From Odontocerum albicorne (Eukaryota; Arthropoda; Insecta; Trichoptera; Odontoceridae), in the NCBI GenBank assembly GCA_949825065.1, contig OX463842.1, positions 317,501 to 381,500 on the forward strand: a stretch of DNA of 64,000 bases, given 5' to 3'. Made by a program: the position numbers and the translations under genes. Below, piece by piece: positions 59,325 through 64,000 of this stretch. The notes under the pieces are model-generated. The model was not told the origin of the DNA and did no database searches. It worked only from the letters and a program-made list of their open reading frames with translations. The stretch's first letter is position 1. The number at the start of each line of letters is the position of its first letter.

Positions 59325-59410
59325 AAGTATTGCCCTGCTTGGTTAAGCCGACGTTTTGAAAACGTTTCATTTTTCATCTTCAGGGTATATTCATAGTTGA
59401 CAACGAACGA
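59325..59410. mobile_element. foldback family 2, single arm
   Basis: TTGGTTAAGCCGACGTTTTG AAAACGTTTCATTTTTCATC TTCAGGG. Confidence 0.6.
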
Positions 59411-59659
59411 TATAACGATATATGGGGATATAAAAAATTCACAATCGTGCGGGTCTTCTAGCCAAAATGCTTGTTGAAAAGGCCTTAACTCTTTTGGACG
59501 GGGCTAATGCGGACATTAAAATATTTCATATCAAATTTAAAAAAAAAGTTTCTTATAGGAATGGGAACGATAGAAAGCACTCGTCGACTTATCTAAGGCC
59601 GAGGCCACACCAAAGTGCTTCGCTGGGGGCTAACGTGACTAATATACTAGGTGATTTCA

Positions 59660-59715
59660 TGCTTGGCCACACCAAAGTGCTTGGCCACACCAAAGTGCTT
59701 GGCCACACCAAAGTG
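59660..59715. repeat. 18-bp tandem repeat x 3
   Basis: TTGGCCACACCAAAGTGC; a related GAGGCCACACCAAAGTGCTT lies at 59604. Confidence 0.93.
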
Positions 59716-60965
59716 AAATTCATTTGACATTTGGGAGCGGTTAAGTCAACAAACGATACCACTTTTAAAACTAACCAATTTCATTACAACTTACCTTATC
59801 TTTATTTACTTCCTGTGCAACTTCATTCGAAAGTGATTTTATTACAGGTACATTTTTGTATAATTTGCTCGATGGGTTCCACAAAGGCTCCCTTTTATAC
59901 AAAGTTGTTATTAAATCTTCCCCCATCTTGTAAAATCACTTGGTGACACAATAAAATTAACTAACATGTCTGTTCGCTAGGAAACTAATAGTATATGCAG
60001 TGCGTTGGTTCGCTAGGGTATGTCGCCTAGCTCGCAGCGTAGCTCTAAACATCAAGCGAGGCTCCTACCTGTATGGCCGAGACCTAAGTGATTTCTGAAT
60101 ATATTTTTGATTGAAAATTACAATGTAATTAGGCTAAGCCTGAATCGTACATAAAATAAAGAAATAAAGTGTTTTATAGAGGTTGCAAATCAGAAATGTC
60201 TTCAGAATCCAAAACACTAGGCAATTATTATGTTTTGTTGGACCTCCTACCACCCACGTTATAAATAGTTTAATGGTTTTCTTTTTCTGCAAGATTTATA
60301 TTCCTTTTTTATAGTGTCATTAGATAATTTTTTATTGATCAGTTTAACCCTTCCCTCCCTGTGATGTGTAACTAGTACACATTGCTTCTAAAAAACTTTA
60401 ATACCTCTATAAATATTATATAATAAATACTGGGTTCAAATTTTAGGTGATACGAGTACATTTACGCATTGAATGAAAAAAATAATATTAATATTAATTA
60501 GCACTTATCGGACACATCAGATATATTTTGTGAAAATCGGGAATAAATTCACCAATTCAATCAAAAGTGTGCCAGTGTGTGATGTAGGTATATTCATTCT
60601 AAAAAACCGCTATGGGTGAGGAAGCGACGCTATTCACGTCTCACTCTCACTCTACTTCGGTATATGGGAACGCAAGAAATATAATCTCAGTTTGCAATTG
60701 TGTTTCTTCCTTCGAGGTATAACAGTCCGAGACCGAGTCCCGTCTTAGTTAAGTTATGACTTGCCTGACAATTTTTTTAATAATTTCTTTAAAGGTCCAA
60801 TATTTTTATTTCATTTACCTGTATTAATCAAAAAATTATCTTGAAAATAAACAATGTTACGCTTAAATAAAAAACATGCGTTTCCTCTCTTTGCAAAATA
60901 CTAGCCATTCAAAAAACATACGTTTCCTCTGCGCCACTCTGTATTTCCCCATACTAATCTTAGTA
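59716..60965. other. intergenic, nothing recognised
   Basis: Imperfect duplication CGTTTCCTCTCTTTGCAAAA (60890) / CGTTTCCTCTGCGCC (60920). TACGAGTA at 60451. Confidence 0.3.
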
Positions 60966-61162
60966 CAGTACCCAGCGGTAAGTAATCCACATCGCGCTAA
61001 GAAAGAGACTGTCGGCCATAATCGGCTAACTTCGGCTTTGTAGAGCGTCGTCTCTGTCATTCATACACGTACGTCGCTTCGTCGCGTACCGGATTGTTAG
61101 CACATCGTGCGACAGAGACGATGCTCTACAAAGCCATGTGTATTACTTACCGCCGGGTACTG
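60966..61162. mobile_element. 197-bp Tc1/mariner-type MITE
   Basis: CAGTACCCAGCGGTAAGTAA at the left and, inverted, CAGTACCCGGCGGTAAGTAA at the right, flanked by TA (60964-60965; 61163-61164). The inner GGCTTTGTAGAGCGTCGTCT (left) also pairs with AGACGATGCTCTACAAAGCC (right). No coding capacity. Confidence 0.85.
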
Positions 61163-61814
61163 TAAATGCTAGTGAACGTTACGTTATTTCTATGTTCTGG
61201 CATTTATATTATTTTGTATATTTTATGTGTATTATTTGCACATTAAAAATGATACATATACACGTATAATAAATCAAATTATCTAAAAATGATTAAAACA
61301 CGGATTAGGTTCCAATTAGCATATGTCAGCCGGCCCTGCGCCAAGTATCGCAGTACACAGCGGTGCAGAGCCGGGGCGGGAGCGGCGCGCGGGCTCGGGC
61401 GCGGGCGCGGGCTGAGGTGATCTGTCTGCCGGCTTAGCGGAATAGCACCTGATCGTAATATACGCCGAGAAAAAATGTTTAATATAATAAGGGGAAATAT
61501 CGCCCTCCACTGCCGCTGTTATATCATTGTTGATGCCTTACAGCGGGGAATCCCGGGATTATTATTTCTCTCCCCTCCCCTACACCCCTCCTCCCGTCCT
61601 CACCGTGATGAAGGTGTGGAGGGGGGGGAGGGGGTGTTTTATCAAGTCGCGAGATACCACGGCTATTTTCAGTACTTTTTGGATAAGATTTATGTGTGAG
61701 TTTGATCAACTTGAAGTGCTCATTTATTGAAATTAGTAAAACAAAAAAAACAAATTACATTTTCATTTTGCAATATTAATGCACTGTCAAAAAATTTTCA
61801 TGAACTTAAATATG
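61163..61814. other. GC-rich and purine/pyrimidine-rich patches
   Basis: 61320-61435 is strongly GC/CpG-rich (GAGCGGCGCGCGGGCTCGGG). 61565-61635 has a C-rich strand run answered by a G-rich run (CCCCTCCC and GGAGGGGGGGGAGG). No gene recognised. Confidence 0.35.
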
Positions 61815-62150
61815 GTAACAAATAATACTCTAAGATGCTTTGGTCATATTAAACGAATGAGTGACAAATGTTTCAAAGCGTTAGAGAGATGAAGCGAGAC
61901 TTATGGGATTGGAGCAAGTAAATGGAATTTTTAAAGAAGGTATAGTAAGAAGTAAGAGAGGTCATTGTATGAGAATGAACGTGGAAGTGGAAGAACCGAA
62001 TAAAGTATGCCATGATGAAGAAAGTATGCCATGTGGAAGAAACTATGCCATATCGAAGAAAGTATGCCATGACGAGTACGCCATGACGAAAAAAGTATGC
62101 CATGACGGAAAAATGTGGCACTGTTTCCTTTTAAGCCCATCCAGATAGGG
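61815..62150 (+). pseudogene. non-LTR ORF2 remnant leading into a short array
   Basis: Plus frame NTLRCFGHIKRMSDKCFKAL, matching the L.WFGHI.RM motif; then broken sequence and the array at 61995. Confidence 0.6.
61995..62110. repeat. 19-21-bp degenerate tandem repeat x 5-6
   Basis: GAAGAAAGTATGCCATGAC with variants; directly 3' of a LINE tail motif. Confidence 0.85.
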
Positions 62151-62472
62151 GAAAAGCGGTGTTATACGAAAATTTGCATTTATTGGTTATAAAACAAAAT
62201 CATAAACGGTTATAAAACAAAAACATATACTATTTAGTTAGCAAAGAACAAAGGAGGTAAACTACATAAGAGTTACGTACATGAAATAGAATGTGCTTGT
62301 ACATATATTAAGCCATAGGCACTAGAATACAAGACAAAATAATTCAGACATCATTTCCAAGAAAGTATATAAGTTCAAGTTATATAAAAATATGAATTAA
62401 GAAATATTTAATATACACAAAGTCAGAAGCAAAAATAAAGAAGAAATAACCAAATTATGTATAGTAAAGTTA
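62151..62472. other. intergenic, nothing recognised
   Basis: A-rich, no feature. Confidence 0.3.
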
Positions 62473-62695
62473 TTTCATCTTCCGATCTTCTAGTGAACGG
62501 TTGTACCATATGCAACAAAGTTACAATATTTCATCTTCCGATCTTCTAGTGAACGGTTGTACCATATGCAACAAAGTTATTTCATCTTCCGATCTTCTAG
62601 TGAACGGTTGTACCATATGCAACAAAGTTACAATATTTCATCTTCCGATCTTCTAGTGAACGATTGTACCATATGCAACAAAGTTATTTCAGAAC
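62473..62695. repeat. 51/56-bp alternating tandem repeat x 4
   Basis: TTTCATCTTCCGATCTTCTA..GTACCATATGCAACAAAGTTA starts at 62473, 62529, 62580 and 62636; alternate units carry an extra CAATA, a 107-bp dimer. Confidence 0.95.
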
Positions 62696-63614
62696 GCATA
62701 TCAATTAGTAATGTCTTATTTCCTCTTTATTTGTATTGTTTGAATGCCGTTGCCTTGATTAAGTTGCTTTGTATTTGTTCAACGTCCAACGTCCAGGCGT
62801 TGCGGGTTTTATTTGATATCTGGTGTTCTCGAACTGATTTAGCTTGAATGCCATTTCTGTATGATTTTACGAGTACTGTCTTAAACAAGTGATTGGCAAT
62901 GCCAAGCTAAGTTATTATTTTTGTTCTACTGACAATCAAAATGTTATTTGCCAATCAGGATGCAAGAAACGTGAAAGAGTGTAATAAATATCGGTCAACA
63001 AATGTATCCCCCCTCTCTACTGGCGGGGACGGCACAGGAGATGGTCAGGAGCAAGGAGCAGGGCGTAAGGAGCGCAGGAAGGTTTATTACATCCACTCGT
63101 TATTCGCTGAGTAATGGGCGCGGGAGATTAATTTACCTATCCACCGCCCGCGCCAGAACAAATGGATCCTTCCGGGATTGTTCTGCTAACTTATGTGGGG
63201 GTTAAATAAAAAAAGGGTCAGCGCTCACCCACCTGCGTCAGGGCCGGCGGTCGTTACCTCTATTTTAACATCAGCACTTCTAATGAGTCAGAGATATTCT
63301 CTAATTCAGACTAAAATATATTTCTCTGCGAGAAAAATATTTTGGTCTGTAATGGAGAATATGATCAGGGACTTAAAATTGTTGAATTGAAAAGGAAACT
63401 CTTAAATAGAGTGAATGAAGTAGCAGGATGCTCCAATCACTGCTCGACGTGGTGATTTAAAAGTGGTAGGGTCTTCCTGTGTCATCAAATATTTCGTCTT
63501 CGGTCATCTTTGTAGAGGAATTAAAAACAACGAATTTAACCCTCACCAGCTACAACGTTTCCGTTATATTTGTTTGTCAGTCATGTAAACTATGCTCTCA
63601 TCAGTCAAGATATA
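62696..63614. other. intergenic, with a GC-rich patch
   Basis: 63000-63200 is GC-richer and non-repetitive (GGCGGGGACGGCACAGGAG, GGGCGCGGGAGATTAATTTA, CGCCAGAACAAATGG). It could be conserved regulatory or exonic sequence. TACGAGTA at 62868. Confidence 0.3.
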
Positions 63615-64000
63615 CTAGGCGTATCCAGAAAGTAAGTGTACTGAGGCTCTCACGACCGGATGGATTTTATTTTCGACATGTTGGCTACACTTCCGTGTAG
63701 CCTGACCCTTCCCCTCCGCAACGAGACTGGTTCGAGGTCAGCACGTTGAGAAGTGTCGACGCGATAACACGTTTCATGAAAAATGTCAATGCAATCTCCC
63801 GCCAAGTGCGAAATACATAATGCCGGGCAAGAGTTTTTGAGGCGCTGCAAACTCCATGGAGATGAATTTCTCCGCTCCATCGTTACTGAAGATGAAACTT
63901 GGGTTGCACACTACACGCCTGAAACCAAAAGGCAGTCTCAACAGTGGCGTCACACCTCTTCACCCTCCGCCAAAAAGTTCAAAACCACAATTTCAGCCAA
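63615..64000 (+). mobile_element. second mariner, 5' end, internally deleted, cut by window edge
   Basis: CTAGGCGTATCCAGAAAGTA is a mariner-style end next to TA (63613-63614). Only about 220 bp separate it from mid-transposase codons, so the N-terminal DNA-binding region is mostly gone. Confidence 0.8.
63834..64000 (+). pseudogene. mariner transposase fragment
   Basis: Plus frame FLRRCKLHGDEFLRSIVTED ETWVAHYTPETKRQSQQWRH and onward KKFKTTISA. This is the segment carrying the first catalytic Asp (63891-63893, in VTEDETW). It runs off the window, so the other two Asp cannot be judged. Upstream text (MKNVNAISRQVRNT, stop) is out of register, consistent with an internal deletion. It differs from the element at 245 (ITCDEKW), so it is a separate subfamily. 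Confidence 0.85.

Overview
The window is AT-rich, intron-rich-genome style eukaryotic DNA with no operons, ribosome binding sites or phage-like packing. The transposon content (a cecropia-type mariner, a second mariner, a pogo/Tigger element, a hAT transposase of the GTF2IRD2/ZBED type, many 5'-truncated non-LTR retrotransposon 3' ends, and at least two tRNA-derived SINE families) points to an arthropod, most likely an insect. The species cannot be fixed from the sequence. Inside the long (TA)n tract a run of exactly 200 N marks a scaffold gap.

Only one segment looks like a plausible host gene: a 245-codon open frame on the minus strand at 5574-6311. It encodes a secreted, His/Arg-rich protein with an acidic tail and no family I recognise. 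The other long open frames are tandem repeats whose period is a multiple of three, (TA)n, or remains of transposable elements.

Layout. 1-2510: mariner with perfect 31-bp ends, inserted in an AT-rich tract. 2511-4735: three minisatellites and a SINE. 5574-6311: the secreted-protein ORF. 7172-12030: a 4.9-kb, 36-bp satellite with higher-order structure. 12397-18735: six further minisatellites, a hairpin, non-LTR remains and a hAT pseudogene. 18895-24000: non-LTR 3' ends and a SINE broken by a nested insertion. 25186-27880: three arrays (96, 61 and 39 bp). 28900-34640: retroelement fragments and a hairpin. 34643-35601: (TA)n with the gap. 35645-43180: retroelement remains, SINEs, a foldback element and a nested LINE. 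43541-48030: a 92-bp array, a Tigger element and a perfectly homogeneous 135-bp array. 48600-55550: SINEs, MITE and foldback elements, plus a 44-bp-type array. 56650-64000: a retrotransposon RT remnant expanded into a 60-bp array, small arrays, a TA-flanked MITE and the 5' end of a second mariner that runs off the window.

Three patterns stand out. First, more than 25 independent minisatellite arrays occupy roughly a fifth of the window, and at least five lie in or directly beside transposon coding sequence. Second, the short dyad ATAC-GA-GTAT (core TACGAGTA) occurs at 26 isolated sites in both orientations, about ten times a rough base-composition expectation, and in one array it appears as a clean insertion in one unit. 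Third, the main SINE family appears to share its 3' part with a LINE tail, suggesting a SINE/LINE partnership.
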